A stretch of 64,000 nucleotides of DNA from Streptomyces roseolus (GTDB lineage Bacteria; Actinomycetota; Actinomycetes; Streptomycetales; Streptomycetaceae). Each line of letters begins with the position of its first letter. Positions within the stretch are counted from its first letter, which is position 1. Both the position numbers and the translations under genes were made by a program. The notes under the pieces are model-generated. The model ran no database searches. It was not told the DNA's origin and worked only from the letters and a program-made list of their open reading frames with translations. The DNA lies in NCBI RefSeq assembly GCF_014649855.1, contig NZ_BMTV01000023.1:82209-146208 (forward strand), read 5' to 3'. Below, in pieces: positions 31,397 to 39,798 of this stretch.

Positions 31397-32701
31397 GCGC
31401 CCGATGCGCTGACCGCCGGTGACCCGCTGCCCCTCGCGGACGGAGACGGCGGAGAGGTGCGCGTACTGGCTGTAACGGCCGTCGTCGTGGCGGACGACGA
31501 TCTGGTAGCCGTACGCGCCGGCCCACCCGGCGGAGACGATCTTCCCGTCGGAGACGGCCTTCACGGTGGTGCCGGTGGGCACCGGGAAGTCGACGCCGGT
31601 GTGGTAGCCGCTGGACCACGACGAGCCGGGCTTGCCGTAGCGGGTGCCGATGTCGGCGGAGACGGGGGCGGAGTAGCGGTCCTCGCGGGGCGCGGCCGGC
31701 TGGGGCTTGGGCTTCGGCTTGCTCTGCGGCTTGGGCTGGGGTTTCGCCTGGGGCTTGCTCTGCTGGACCGGCTTCGGCTTCGGCTGGGGCTTGGGCTGCG
31801 GCTTGGAGGGGGCCGGGGTCGCGGGCTTGGTCTGCTGCGGGGGCGCCGGCCTGGCCTGGGGCCTGGTCTGCGTCTGCGCGGCGGGCCGCGTGGTGGGCCG
31901 CTCGGCGGCGGGGGGCTTGGTGGCGGGCGCCTGGGCGGCGGGGGGCTTCGGGGGCGCGGGCGGCTTCAGGGCCGGGGGCGCCTGCGGGGAGCTCGGACGG
32001 GCGCTCGGGGAGGCGGGGGCGGGCGCGGGGCGGGCCGGGGCGGCGATCCGCAGGGTGAGGCGCTGGCCGGGCAGGATCAGGTCGGGGTCGTCTCCGACGA
32101 CCTTGCGGTTGATCTCGTACAGCCGCTGCCAGCCGCCGCGCACCCGTTCCTCCTGCGCGATCGCGGAGAGCGAGTCGCCGGGCGTGACGGTGTACATCTC
32201 GCGGACGGTGGGGACGGTCGTCGGGCCGGGCTTCGCGGCGGCCTGCCGCGGTAAGGCGCGCTGCGCGGGCAGCGAGGCGGTCCGGACGTCGTTGCCGCCG
32301 CCGGAGGCGTCCGGCGCGGGGCCGCCGCGCCGGAGCCCGGCCTCGGGCCCGCAGGCGGGCCAGGCGCCGGGGCCCTGCCCCTCGAGGACCCGCTCGGCGA
32401 CGGCGATCTGCTGGTCCTTCGAGGCGAGGTCGGCGCGCGGGGCGAACTCGCGGCCGCCGTAGGCGACCCAGGTGGACTGGCTGAACTGGAGGCCGCCGAA
32501 GTAGCCGTTCCCGGTGTTGATCCGCCAGTCGGAGGAGGATTCGCACCGGGCGACCTTCTCCCAGACGTCGAGCGAGGCGGCCTGCGCGGCGCCCGCGCCG
32601 ACGAGGGGCAGGGCGAGACCGGCCCCTCCGGCGGTGACGGTGAGCGAGGCGCGGTTGATCCGGCTCGGCTGGTGGCGGCGGTGACGTCCGCGTACGGCCA
32701 T
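31277..32701 (-). CDS. Cell-wall hydrolase with Rpf-like transglycosylase, LysM and M23 domains
   Basis: A 474-residue secreted protein: signal peptide (LTVTAGGAGLALPLVGAGAAQA), Rpf-type transglycosylase domain (LDVWEKVARCESSSDWRINT with catalytic Glu, then GYFGGLQFSQSTWVAYGG), a LysM motif (MYTVTPGDSLSAIAQEE...LYEINRKV), a long Pro/Lys/Gln/Ala linker of about 130 residues, and a C-terminal M23 endopeptidase (GYHTGVDFPVPTGTTVKAV and GPHLHFEVR metal motifs). It can cut both glycan and peptide bonds. Rpf-LysM-M23 is the layout I recall for RpfD of S. coelicolor, a germination and growth factor, so orthology is likely. ATG 32701 is short of the upstream GTG/ATG in frame because it sits by a GGGGGG site and gives a good signal peptide. 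No c-di-AMP riboswitch was recognised upstream. Confidence 0.9.
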   Translation of the reverse strand: MAVRGRHRRHQPSRINRASLTVTAGGAGLALPLVGAGAAQAASLDVWEKVARCESSSDWRINTGNGYFGGLQFSQSTWVAYGGREFAPRADLASKDQQIAVAERVLEGQGPGAWPACGPEAGLRRGGPAPDASGGGNDVRTASLPAQRALPRQAAAKPGPTTVPTVREMYTVTPGDSLSAIAQEERVRGGWQRLYEINRKVVGDDPDLILPGQRLTLRIAAPARPAPAPASPSARPSSPQAPPALKPPAPPKPPAAQAPATKPPAAERPTTRPAAQTQTRPQARPAPPQQTKPATPAPSKPQPKPQPKPKPVQQSKPQAKPQPKPQSKPKPKPQPAAPREDRYSAPVSADIGTRYGKPGSSWSSGYHTGVDFPVPTGTTVKAVSDGKIVSAGWAGAYGYQIVVRHDDGRYSQYAHLSAVSVREGQRVTGGQRIGRSGSTGNSSGPHLHFEVRTGPGYGSDIDPLAYLRARGVSI

Positions 32702-32732
32702 GGGCCCCCCTAGAACACAGCGACAGCGGTCC

Positions 32733-32762
32733 AAGTTACGGGGGTCGCACGCTGCGTGACAA
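32733..32762 (-). promoter_or_regulatory. Promoter of the Rpf-M23 gene
   Basis: On the minus strand TTGTCA (-35, 32757-32762) and TAACTT (-10, 32733-32738) are spaced by 18 nt. The transcript would start near 32726, leaving a leader of about 25 nt, too short for a riboswitch. Confidence 0.55.
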
Positions 32763-32800
32763 GCCGGACGCGGAAGTCCGCCGGGGTCGACTCCCTTGAG

Positions 32801-33010
32801 TCACCCGGCCGTTGGCTCCCCGCCGCGCCCGGCGGGGCCCGGCTGGGGCTGCGGCTCGGGCGGCGGCACGGGCCCGCCGGGCTGGGGCGGCGCGGGAGGG
32901 GCCGGGTCGGGCGGCACGGGGACGGGGTTCGGCGGCGGCACCGGTACGGGACCGGGCTGTGGCGGAGGAATCGGCGAGGGCGGGAACGGGTCGGGGGACG
33001 GATGGGTCAT
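32801..33010 (-). CDS. Small proline-rich protein (69 residues)
   Basis: GGGAGG at 6-nt spacing precedes ATG 33010. The product is nearly half proline, with MTHPSPDPFPPSPIPPPQPG at the start and PVPVPPPNPVPVPPD next, ending GRGGEPTAG. It has no signal peptide, cysteine or membrane span. Such low-complexity small proteins are common in Streptomyces and should form extended polyproline helices; elongation factor P would help translate the PPP runs. The opposite strand is also open because of composition, but lacks a ribosome site. It sits directly upstream of the Rpf-M23 promoter and is transcribed in the same direction. Confidence 0.6.
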   Translation of the reverse strand: MTHPSPDPFPPSPIPPPQPGPVPVPPPNPVPVPPDPAPPAPPQPGGPVPPPEPQPQPGPAGRGGEPTAG

Positions 33011-33118
33011 GACGGACCTCCCGGTCGACGGCGTCTCTCCCCCCTTCTTTACCAGGGTGACACCGCGAAACGTCGCTTCACCACGGGCGGGGCGCGGCGG
33101 CCGACCGCCGCTCGGCGG

Positions 33119-33157
33119 CCCGGGTCACCCCGCCGGGGACCGGCGGGGTGACCCGGG
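33119..33157. terminator. Very stable terminator hairpin downstream of panD
   Basis: A perfect 18-bp stem (cccgggtcaccccgccgg and its complement) with a 3-nt loop, about 110 bp past the panD stop on the minus strand. Confidence 0.8.
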
Positions 33158-33268
33158 GTGGCGCCGGGCCCGTGCGGCGTCGTACGGGCGGAACGACACG
33201 ACGGGGACGCCCTCGCGGACGTCACGGACCTCCGGTTCCCCGCCGCCGCCCGGCCCAATGCCCCCGGA

Positions 33269-33694
33269 TCAGACGGATGCCGGCACCGCGTGCGGCGGAC
33301 GCACCTGATCGGTGCCGGGCACGGGCGCCGAGGCGTCGGCCCCCAGCTCCACGATGCGGTTCGCCCCGTCGACGTGCACGACGCGCGGCACGTACGCGCG
33401 GGCCTCGGCGTCGTCCATCTGGGCGTAACTGATGAGGATCACCAGGTCCCCGGGATGGACCAGATGGGCGGCGGCACCGTTGATCCCGATGACCCCGGAC
33501 CCCCGCTCGCCCTCGATGACGTAGGTCTCGAGGCGGGCGCCGTTGGTGATGTCCACGATGTGCACGAGCTCACCGGGCAGCAGGTCGGCCGCGTCGAGCA
33601 GGTCGGCGTCGATGGTGACGGAACCGACGTAGTGCAGGTCGGCCTGGGTGACGGTGGCGCGGTGGATCTTGGACTTGAACAGAGTACGCAGCAC
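33269..33694 (-). CDS. panD: Aspartate 1-decarboxylase proenzyme
   Basis: The 141-residue proenzyme makes beta-alanine from L-aspartate for pantothenate and coenzyme A. It self-cleaves between Gly24 and Ser25 (YVGSVTID) to create the pyruvoyl cofactor. Lys9, His11, Arg12 (SKIHRATVTQADL), Tyr22, the ITNGARLETYVIEGERGSG stretch and the conserved GINGAAAHL...GDLVIL region are all present. GTG 33694 has GAGGAG upstream. Length is about 15 residues more than the E. coli enzyme because of a proline-containing tail, as in other actinobacteria. panB and panC are not in this window, so it is a solitary locus. Confidence 0.97.
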   Translation of the reverse strand: MLRTLFKSKIHRATVTQADLHYVGSVTIDADLLDAADLLPGELVHIVDITNGARLETYVIEGERGSGVIGINGAAAHLVHPGDLVILISYAQMDDAEARAYVPRVVHVDGANRIVELGADASAPVPGTDQVRPPHAVPASV

Positions 33695-34255
33695 TGTGAA
33701 CTCCTCTGAGACGGCTCCCTGCCTGCTTCGTGCAGGTCAAGGGCATCGTCGACCCTACACCGCCACCCCAGCCCGATGTTTGTGAGGAACATCGCCCCGG
33801 TCGGGACAGACAGGTTCCCGCCTGGGGCTTCGCTCCGTACCGCCACCTGCCGGGACGACCGCCCGCCAATTGGGGCGGACTCGCGCTGACCGCAGACCGA
33901 CCCTCCTGGCGAACCATCAGGCGATCGACGCTCACCCGGCGGCTTGCTGGCCGGCGGCGGACGGGCCTCTTCGGGGCCGGCCGCCGAATCGGGCGCGGAC
34001 CGGGCCGCCGATGTCGCCGCGCATGAGTGGGCTCCACGCATCACAGGCGCCCGAAACAGTCGAAAGGGGCGCCGACGACGTCGCGGCAGGATCTCTTCGG
34101 ACAGAAGGTCTCGGAGGACACGCCGGCTAGATCTACGGCTGCCGGGCGTGGACACACCTAAAGAATCGGACCGAAACCACTACCCCTCCACTGTTTGACA
34201 GCGGGATTCCAGCACCTCACTATGTGAGTGAGCGCTCACACGCTTTGGAGGGACG
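33695..34255. other. Intergenic region with regulatory end
   Basis: 561 bases between panD (minus) and the ABC ATPase (plus). Base composition is a little lower in GC near 34150-34220, typical of a promoter region. I find no credible gene: open frames lack ribosome sites and homology. The last 60 bases hold a promoter and operator, listed separately. Confidence 0.4.
34195..34239 (+). promoter_or_regulatory. Promoter with TetR-type operator for the ABC exporter operon
   Basis: TTGACA (34195-34200), a perfect -35, is followed after 17 nt by CACTAT (34218-34223). A perfect 12-bp palindrome GTGAGCGCTCAC lies at 34228-34239, with a second, overlapping inverted repeat CTCAC-tat-GTGAG at 34217-34229. 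GTGAGTGAGCGCTCAC is a familiar TetR-family operator shape, and a TetR gene is the last gene of the operon. Negative autoregulation is the simple reading. Confidence 0.75.
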
Positions 34256-35209
34256 ATGAGTGTGATCAAGACGGCTGGACTCACCCGCCGCTTCGGTGAA
34301 GTCACGGCCCTGGAGCACCTGACGCTGGAGCTCCCGCGTGCGGGGGTGATCGGCCTGGTGGGCCCTAACGGGTCGGGCAAGTCGACCCTCATCCGCATAC
34401 TGCTCGGCCTGATCGCGCCGACGTCGGGAACGGCCGAGGTGCTGAACGAGCCGATCAGCGCACCGGGCCGCTACCTCCAGCGCGTGGGGGCATTGGTGGA
34501 GAATCCGGCGTTCGTGCCGGGCCTGTCGGCGAGGGCGAACCTCATGTCGCTGGCCAGGCTGCGGGGCCTGCCGGCGTCCCGGGTGGACGAGGTGCTCCGG
34601 ACCGTCGGCCTGACCGGGCGTGACACCGAGCCCGTCAAGCGTTTCTCGCTGGGCATGAAGCAGCGCCTGGGCATCGCCGCGGCCCTGTTGCCCGATCCGG
34701 AACTGCTGATCCTGGACGAGCCCACCAACGGTCTCGACCCCTCGGGCATCGTCGAGATCCGGGGTCTGCTGGCGGACCTGGCCCGCGCGGGCCGGACCGT
34801 CATCGTCTCCTCGCACCTCCTGGCCGAGATCGAGACGGTCTGCGACTACCTGGTCGTCATCCGCTTCGGTCACCTGGTCTACTCCGGTCCCGTCACCGAT
34901 CTCCTCGCTCGCACGAGCCGACGGATCGAGATCGCGGCGGAACACGCGCGGGACACCTCATCGCTGCTCACCCTGCTGTCGGCCGACGGCTGGCAGGTCG
35001 AGCCCACGTCCGACGGCCGGCTCGGGGTGGCCGCGGACGAGCATGAGGGCGCCGAGCTCAACCGGTCGGCCACCCGAGGAGGTATCACCCTCAAGTCGAT
35101 GACCCCGGTGCGCGGCAGCCTGGAGGAGATCTTCCTGGAGATGACCGGCGACAGCGACCAGGACCTCACGGCAGCCCGCGCCGCGGCTGCGGAACGGAAG
35201 GCGTCATGA
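34256..35209 (+). CDS. ABC-2 exporter ATP-binding protein (bacitracin/lantibiotic type)
   Basis: A 317-residue ATPase with Walker A GLVGPNGSGKSTL, Q-loop GALVENPAFVP, signature FSLGMKQRLGIA, Walker B LLILDEPTNGLDPSG and H-loop VSSHLLAE. The C-terminal 100 residues form the extra domain of BcrA-type ATPases. Together with the ABC-2 permease encoded next (ATGA overlap at 35206) it should export a lipid-soluble or peptide compound. GGAGG precedes ATG 34256 (or GTG 34262). The operon is probably induced when the exporter's ligand releases the TetR regulator encoded third. Confidence 0.93.
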   Translation: MSVIKTAGLTRRFGEVTALEHLTLELPRAGVIGLVGPNGSGKSTLIRILLGLIAPTSGTAEVLNEPISAPGRYLQRVGALVENPAFVPGLSARANLMSLARLRGLPASRVDEVLRTVGLTGRDTEPVKRFSLGMKQRLGIAAALLPDPELLILDEPTNGLDPSGIVEIRGLLADLARAGRTVIVSSHLLAEIETVCDYLVVIRFGHLVYSGPVTDLLARTSRRIEIAAEHARDTSSLLTLLSADGWQVEPTSDGRLGVAADEHEGAELNRSATRGGITLKSMTPVRGSLEEIFLEMTGDSDQDLTAARAAAAERKAS

Positions 35210-36003
35210 TCAACGCAGTGCGCAGCGAGCTCCTGCGGACCCGGCGCAAGGGCGTCGTCCTCGGCTGGTTCGGTCTGACGATCCTGTTCACCGCCATGAT
35301 CAACATGGTGATGGCGCAGGTCGTCGGCTCCTCCCGGGCTCAGCCGGAAGGCGGACCCGGGGTGTCGTTCCCGACGCTCGACCAGTGGCAGGCCGCCGAC
35401 GGCATCACGGCGGGCCTGTCCTCGGCAGCCAGCATGTACGGAGTGGTCGCCCTGTCGTTCTGGGCGATCGTGACTGCCGGCGACTACAGCAGCGGCCTGA
35501 TCCGTCTGACCGCCTCCGCACAGCCCGACCGCGTCCGGCTGCTGCTCGGCAAGGTCGGTGCGCTGTCCCTGTGGACGGCCGCCGTCACGACCGTGGCACT
35601 CATCGCCAACCTGATCATCGCTCCCATGGCGGCCCGGAGCGCGGACCTCGACGTCTCCGCCTGGGGGCAGGACGTCCTGCCGACCCTGGCCGGCGCATGG
35701 TTCAACCTGCTCGCCACCCTGCTCGTCTGGGGCGTCATCGGACTGGTGCTGGCCCTGGTGACCCGCTCCGCGGCCGTCTCCATCTCCGTCGGCGTCGGCT
35801 ACGTCCTGGTCGTCGAAGCGGTCATCACCGCCGCCCTCGACGCCATCGCCGACTGGACACCCGGAGCCACCCTCAGCGCACTGGCCCAGGGCGGCACCGG
35901 CAGCATCCCCTACGGCACCGCCCTGGCCCTCGGAGCCCTCTACACCCTTCTAGGCTTGGGCGTCGCACTCACCGTTTTCCAACGCCGCGACATCACCGAT
36001 TGA
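35206..36003 (+). CDS. ABC-2 type permease
   Basis: A 265-residue membrane protein with six predicted spans: LGWFGLTILFTAMINMVMAQV, MYGVVALSFWAIVTAG, VGALSLWTAAVTTVALIANL, FNLLATLLVWGVIGLVLALV, VSISVGVGYVLVVEAVITAA and ALGALYTLLGLGVAL. AGDYSSGLIRLTASAQPDR is the conserved cytoplasmic loop of NatB/BcrB-type permeases. It overlaps the ATPase gene by 4 bp and precedes the TetR gene by 34 bp. Confidence 0.9.
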   Translation: MINAVRSELLRTRRKGVVLGWFGLTILFTAMINMVMAQVVGSSRAQPEGGPGVSFPTLDQWQAADGITAGLSSAASMYGVVALSFWAIVTAGDYSSGLIRLTASAQPDRVRLLLGKVGALSLWTAAVTTVALIANLIIAPMAARSADLDVSAWGQDVLPTLAGAWFNLLATLLVWGVIGLVLALVTRSAAVSISVGVGYVLVVEAVITAALDAIADWTPGATLSALAQGGTGSIPYGTALALGALYTLLGLGVALTVFQRRDITD

Positions 36004-36037
36004 CCCAGCCCGCCACACACCTCGAAGGGGAAGTGCC

Positions 36038-36634
36038 ATGCCCCCCCGCGGCACCGCCACACGGACCAGACTCGTCGACACCACCATCCGGCTCGTCGGC
36101 GAACTCGGCTACGCCAAGACCACCACCCGTGCCATCGCGCAGGCGGCCGGCGTCGCCGAAGGCACCCTCTACCGGCACTTCCCCGACAAGGCCACCCTCT
36201 TCGCCGAAGCCGTCCTGCAGCAGAACCAGCACGTCGTCGACTGGATCGACACCCTGCCCGCACGCGCCGGCACCGCAACCGTCAAGGCCAACCTCACCGA
36301 CTGCCTCACCCACCTCGCCACCCTGCGCGCCGACATCCTCCCCCTCGAACTGGCCATCCTCACCGACCCCGAACTCGCCCGCGTCGCACCGCCCCCCGGC
36401 GCCCTCCCGGGTCCCCCGGGACGGCTCGCCGAGTACCTGCGCGCGGAACAGGACCTCGGCCGCCTGCGCGCCGACGCCAACCCCGACCACGGCGCCGTCG
36501 TCCTGCTCGCCCTGCTGTTCGGCATGGCCATGAACCCGCCCCCGGCACCCGATCGGGAGGCCCTCCCCGCCCTCCCCGGGATCGCCGACACCGTCGACAT
36601 CATCCTCAAGGGCCTCGCCCCCCACCCGGCGTAG
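36038..36634 (+). CDS. TetR/AcrR-family transcriptional regulator
   Basis: A 198-residue repressor with an N-terminal helix-turn-helix (TRLVDTTIRLVGELGYAKTTTRAIAQAAGVAEGTLYRHFPDKATLFAEAV), the standard TetR pattern, and a helical ligand-binding domain that resembles other TetR_C proteins in length. GAAGGGGAAG precedes ATG 36038. It is the third gene of the exporter operon and most likely binds the GTGAGCGCTCAC palindrome at 34228, so it would repress its own transcription. The ligand is unknown. Confidence 0.92.
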   Translation: MPPRGTATRTRLVDTTIRLVGELGYAKTTTRAIAQAAGVAEGTLYRHFPDKATLFAEAVLQQNQHVVDWIDTLPARAGTATVKANLTDCLTHLATLRADILPLELAILTDPELARVAPPPGALPGPPGRLAEYLRAEQDLGRLRADANPDHGAVVLLALLFGMAMNPPPAPDREALPALPGIADTVDIILKGLAPHPA

Positions 36635-36658
36635 AGCAGGCGACACGGCCGGACAACG

Positions 36659-36686
36659 GGTCTCTTGCACAAGAACTCATGAGACC
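36659..36686 (+). terminator. Possible terminator of the exporter operon
   Basis: Imperfect 9-bp inverted repeat (ggtctcttg / catgagacc, one mismatch) with a 10-nt loop, 25 bp after the TetR stop. Weak by Streptomyces standards. Confidence 0.35.
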
Positions 36687-36889
36687 GGCCGCCTCCGTCT
36701 TCACGCTGCCTCATGGGAACTTCTCGACGGCCGCGCCCGCGTCACGCGGAAGAGTCGAGGATCGTGAACAGCAGGCGTCCGTGGGCGTACAGAGCCACGG
36801 GGCAGGACCGAAGCCCTCAAGAGCCTCATGCGTGACACGCCTCCCGTGGAGGGACGACGGGCCGGGGCGCTCACCCGAGAAGAGTGACG

Positions 36890-38905
36890 CTAGGCCCCGG
36901 CGGGGTGCCCGGTGAAAACACGCGTGTCGATCCGCAGACGTGTTCCGTCGGGACGCTCGATGTCGATGATGTCCGACTCGTCCATGGAGACGTGCCAACC
37001 CCTGATCCGACTGTCGGCGTCGAACACGATCGAGTACACCGCCCGATGGCACGTCGTGGGCTGCTCGGTGGTCGTGCCGAACACGACACCGCCGCCCTCA
37101 CGTCCCTGGGTGGGGGAATTGGGCTGTGGTTGGTAGATGTCGTGGACGGCTGACCAGCTCCGCTCGAAGACCGGCGACACCCGTCGGCCGCCCTCCTCGG
37201 AGCGCAGGAGGAAGAACTTCGCGGCGGCCGCGCCCCGTCGCAGGACGAGTCTCCGGCCCGTGGCCTGGTTCACCCGCAGGGCGTGGTCACGGTCGTTCAG
37301 CACGAAGCGGGTCGCGATGGTGATCGGCGTCGCTGCGACGACGTCGTCGACCACGAGCACGATATGGGGAAGCAGGGTGATCCAGGTTCGCCGCGCACGG
37401 GTGACGGTGTCCGGGTAGAGGTCCGCGAGGTCCACGGAGAAGACCGTGCAGCCCGATCGCTGTTCGGGGCCGCGTCGGTTCCCCGCCGAAGCACCGTGAG
37501 GGCGGCTCCGCTCGATGGTCGCACCGGTGACCGGATCCGTGACCACCCATGTGCTGTGCTGCGCGGCCTGCTTCGCCTCGTGCTGTGCGCGCGACCGGTA
37601 GGAGCAGTGGCCAGGGTCGGTGAAGAAGAGTTCGTCGCCGTGGCTGAGGACGAAGCTGCCGTGGTCGTCGTGACGGTGGCCGTCCACGCGCAGCGCCGCG
37701 TTTCCGGCCTGTGCGGCAAGGACCGTCCTGCTCTCCTCCCACCGGTCGCGGACGGCGACGGTTCCGGTCTCGAAGCGCTGGGCCAGGGGGAGCGGGAGCT
37801 CGCGCGGAGCGCGCGGCGCCACCATGTCGAGGCAGTTGACGACCGATCGCCAGCCGATCTGGGAGAAGAAACCGAAGCTCGACAGGTCGGACGGTTCCAA
37901 CTGCGGCTCGCTGTAGGTGTGGTCGAAGAGCCACCGGGCGAGAGCCGCGTCCGCCGGCGGGGCGCCTCCGTCACGCCGGGCGATGCTGGTGAGAAGGTCG
38001 GCCGGAGGGCGCGCCGTCATCGCGGAGTCGCCGAAGTTGACCATCGTGGTGTAGGTGCCGGGCCCGAGTTCGGCTTTCGGGCCCTGGAACATCGTCGAGT
38101 GCGCGGCCCACGGCATCATCGCCGCATAGGGGACCGCGAGTTCCGCCAGCGGTGTCCGCCCAGGGGCCAGGAGCAGCTCGCGGAGGTTGCTGAGGTGCAG
38201 GGAGGCGTATCCGAAGTACTGGAGGCTCTCCCCGTAGCTGTCGCCGTTGTACAGCGCGGTCGCCGTCCTGTAGCGCTGGGCGAGGGTGGCGGTCCGGTCG
38301 TCGTCGCCGATCAGCAGGGACACGGCACCGAAGGCATCGAGGAGCACCATGTACCAGTTGTTGAGCGCCGTCCCTTGCTCGCCGCCGCTCAGGGCATGGA
38401 GCTCGGCTCCCCGTTCCGAACCGAGCAGGGCGCGCTCGTACGGGAGCAGACAGTGGTCGACGAGCGCCTCCGTCACGACGCGTCGCTCGTCAGGCGTGAA
38501 GATCTCCGAAGCGAGTTCGAGCACCTCGGCGACCCCCAGACCGACGTGGGCGGTCTCGAGCATGCCCACCGGCGGAACAGGTCTGGGCCGGAAGGACGGG
38601 CCCACCCAGTCGTCGACCGGAAGTGCGCACAGGCGCAGCGTCTCGTCATGAAGCCAGCGGGCCGCCGCCTCGTGCGGACCCATCGCGTGGGCGAACGCCA
38701 CGTCTCCGAGTCGATCCCAGGCGACGTGCCACCACTCGGGGAGCTCTCCAGGAACGGAAAGGGTCGGATTGCTCACCCACCGCGCCGCCCTCTCGGTGAT
38801 CACCTGTACGAGCCGGGCCACCCGTGGATCCCGCGCCGCGCGTCGTCGGACGAGGGCCGCGTCCAACCGCGCGCCCGCTTTTCGAACGGTCGACAACTCG
38901 TACAC
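36890..38905 (-). CDS. Heparinase II/III family polysaccharide lyase-like protein
   Basis: A 671-residue protein. The N-terminal two thirds are alpha-helical with the toroid-type motifs of heparinase II/III proteins (TALNNWYMVLLDAFGAVSLL, ALYNGDSYGESLQYFGYASLH), and the C-terminal third is a beta-sheet domain with the conserved GHRHDDHGSFVLSHGDELFF...TDPG block where the catalytic His/Tyr region of the lyases lies. No signal peptide is seen, so it is cytoplasmic or exported unusually. GTG 38905 has AGGAG 7 nt upstream and marks the real start; longer frames run through the neighbouring pseudogene. Codon bias is looser than in flanking genes (more T and A in third positions), suggesting acquisition. 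No sugar transporter is adjacent. Substrate unknown, probably a uronic-acid polymer. Confidence 0.8.
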   Translation of the reverse strand: MYELSTVRKAGARLDAALVRRRAARDPRVARLVQVITERAARWVSNPTLSVPGELPEWWHVAWDRLGDVAFAHAMGPHEAAARWLHDETLRLCALPVDDWVGPSFRPRPVPPVGMLETAHVGLGVAEVLELASEIFTPDERRVVTEALVDHCLLPYERALLGSERGAELHALSGGEQGTALNNWYMVLLDAFGAVSLLIGDDDRTATLAQRYRTATALYNGDSYGESLQYFGYASLHLSNLRELLLAPGRTPLAELAVPYAAMMPWAAHSTMFQGPKAELGPGTYTTMVNFGDSAMTARPPADLLTSIARRDGGAPPADAALARWLFDHTYSEPQLEPSDLSSFGFFSQIGWRSVVNCLDMVAPRAPRELPLPLAQRFETGTVAVRDRWEESRTVLAAQAGNAALRVDGHRHDDHGSFVLSHGDELFFTDPGHCSYRSRAQHEAKQAAQHSTWVVTDPVTGATIERSRPHGASAGNRRGPEQRSGCTVFSVDLADLYPDTVTRARRTWITLLPHIVLVVDDVVAATPITIATRFVLNDRDHALRVNQATGRRLVLRRGAAAAKFFLLRSEEGGRRVSPVFERSWSAVHDIYQPQPNSPTQGREGGGVVFGTTTEQPTTCHRAVYSIVFDADSRIRGWHVSMDESDIIDIERPDGTRLRIDTRVFTGHPAGA

Positions 38906-38924
38906 GCCATTCTCCTGGTGCTCG

Positions 38925-39250
38925 TGGCTCTCACCCCCGGCGGCCTGTTCGCCGTCGTCGAGCTCGCGGGCTTCCCTCGCGTCCTGCCGGCACACGCCCC
39001 GGAGAACCGGCCCGGCCTCGAAGAGCGTGCCCACGCCGCGACCGACAGCTTCCACACCCAGCACGTTCCGCACCGCGGCGCCGACTGGGGGCCGATGCTG
39101 ACGGCAGCCGGCTTCACCGTCGAGGACGAGCGCACCATCACCGTCAATATCGAGAGTGAGCGCAGCGAAGCGATCGGCCGCTACGCCTACGGCAGCCTGC
39201 AGCGCATCCGCGGCGTCGCCGCACCCGCCCTCAGCCTGCACCGCAGATCC
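38925..39250 (+). pseudogene. C-terminal remnant of a class I SAM methyltransferase
   Basis: In plus frame 2 the sequence reads VALTPGGLFAVVELAGFPRV, then PAHAPENRPGLEERAHAATD, HVPHRGADWGPMLTAAGFTV and EDERTITVN, which I recognise as the C-terminal half of a small Streptomyces methyltransferase (the LTPGGLFAVVE strand is motif IV/post-IV). The N-terminal half with the SAM-binding glycine loop is absent: the fragment begins where the divergent heparinase-like gene begins. It has no start codon or ribosome site of its own. A rearrangement that brought in the neighbour probably removed the front part. Confidence 0.65.
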
Positions 39251-39281
39251 CCGTCGCATACGAAGCCTGGCGCCAGGGCCG

Positions 39282-39748
39282 GTGACGGACACAGCGCGGG
39301 CGACCAGGGGCGCCGGGGTCGTGGAGGATCCGGACCGCCCCGCCGAGGTGGCGGCGGACCTCCACGCCTACCTCAGCTACCGGGACACCGAGGCCGCGCT
39401 GGCCTGGCTCTCGGAGGTCGGATTCGAGCTCGTGCGGCGCCAGGACGCCGAGGACGGTTCACTCGCCCACGCCGAGGTCCGGTGCTGGGACGTGGTCCTG
39501 ATGGCGGCCGGCGCGCACGCCGAGTACAGCAGGCCGGCCACCATCAGGACCACGGCACCAGCACGGGAAGCGGCCTGTGCCTGTGCCTCCCCTCCCCCTC
39601 GGCGGTGGACCGGTGGTACTTCCACGTGGTGTCCGCGGGCGGGGTCCCGGTGATCGAGCCGGAGGCCACCGAGTGGGGTACGCGACGCGCCCGGGTCCTC
39701 GATCCCGAGGGACACGAGTGGAGCGTGGGAATCTGCCGGCCGGGCTGA
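39282..39748 (+). pseudogene. VOC/glyoxalase-family gene with frameshift
   Basis: From GTG 39282 a frame reads VTDTARATRGAGVV..., then HAYLSYRDTEAALAWLSEVG and VRCWDVVLMAAGAHAEYSRP, the first half of a VOC (glyoxalase-fold) protein. Near 39540-39560 the homology moves to another frame, which continues GTSTGSGLCLCLPSPSAVDR, YFHVVSAGGVPVIEPEATEW and GTRRARVLDPEGHEWSVGIC to TGA 39748. The second half has the expected strand order and ending of the family. A net shift of -1 (or +2) separates the halves, so the gene is broken unless the base is a sequencing error or recoding occurs. It lies directly after the truncated methyltransferase. Confidence 0.75.
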
Positions 39749-39798
39749 TCCGACGGCCCGACCGGCAGGTCCTCACAAGCGGACGGGGTGCTCGTCGT

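Noticed and set aside
32702..32800. Possible c-di-AMP (ydaO) riboswitch before the Rpf-M23 gene
   Set aside because: A good promoter leaves a leader of about 25 nt, and the conserved ydaO core sequences are not seen.
33730..34198. Short plus-strand frames between panD and the ABC operon
   Set aside because: No ribosome site, no homology, arginine/proline-rich composition typical of random GC-rich frames.
36711..37052. 113-codon minus-strand frame at the end of the heparinase-like gene
   Set aside because: Overlaps the real gene in another phase; no start signal and no family resemblance.
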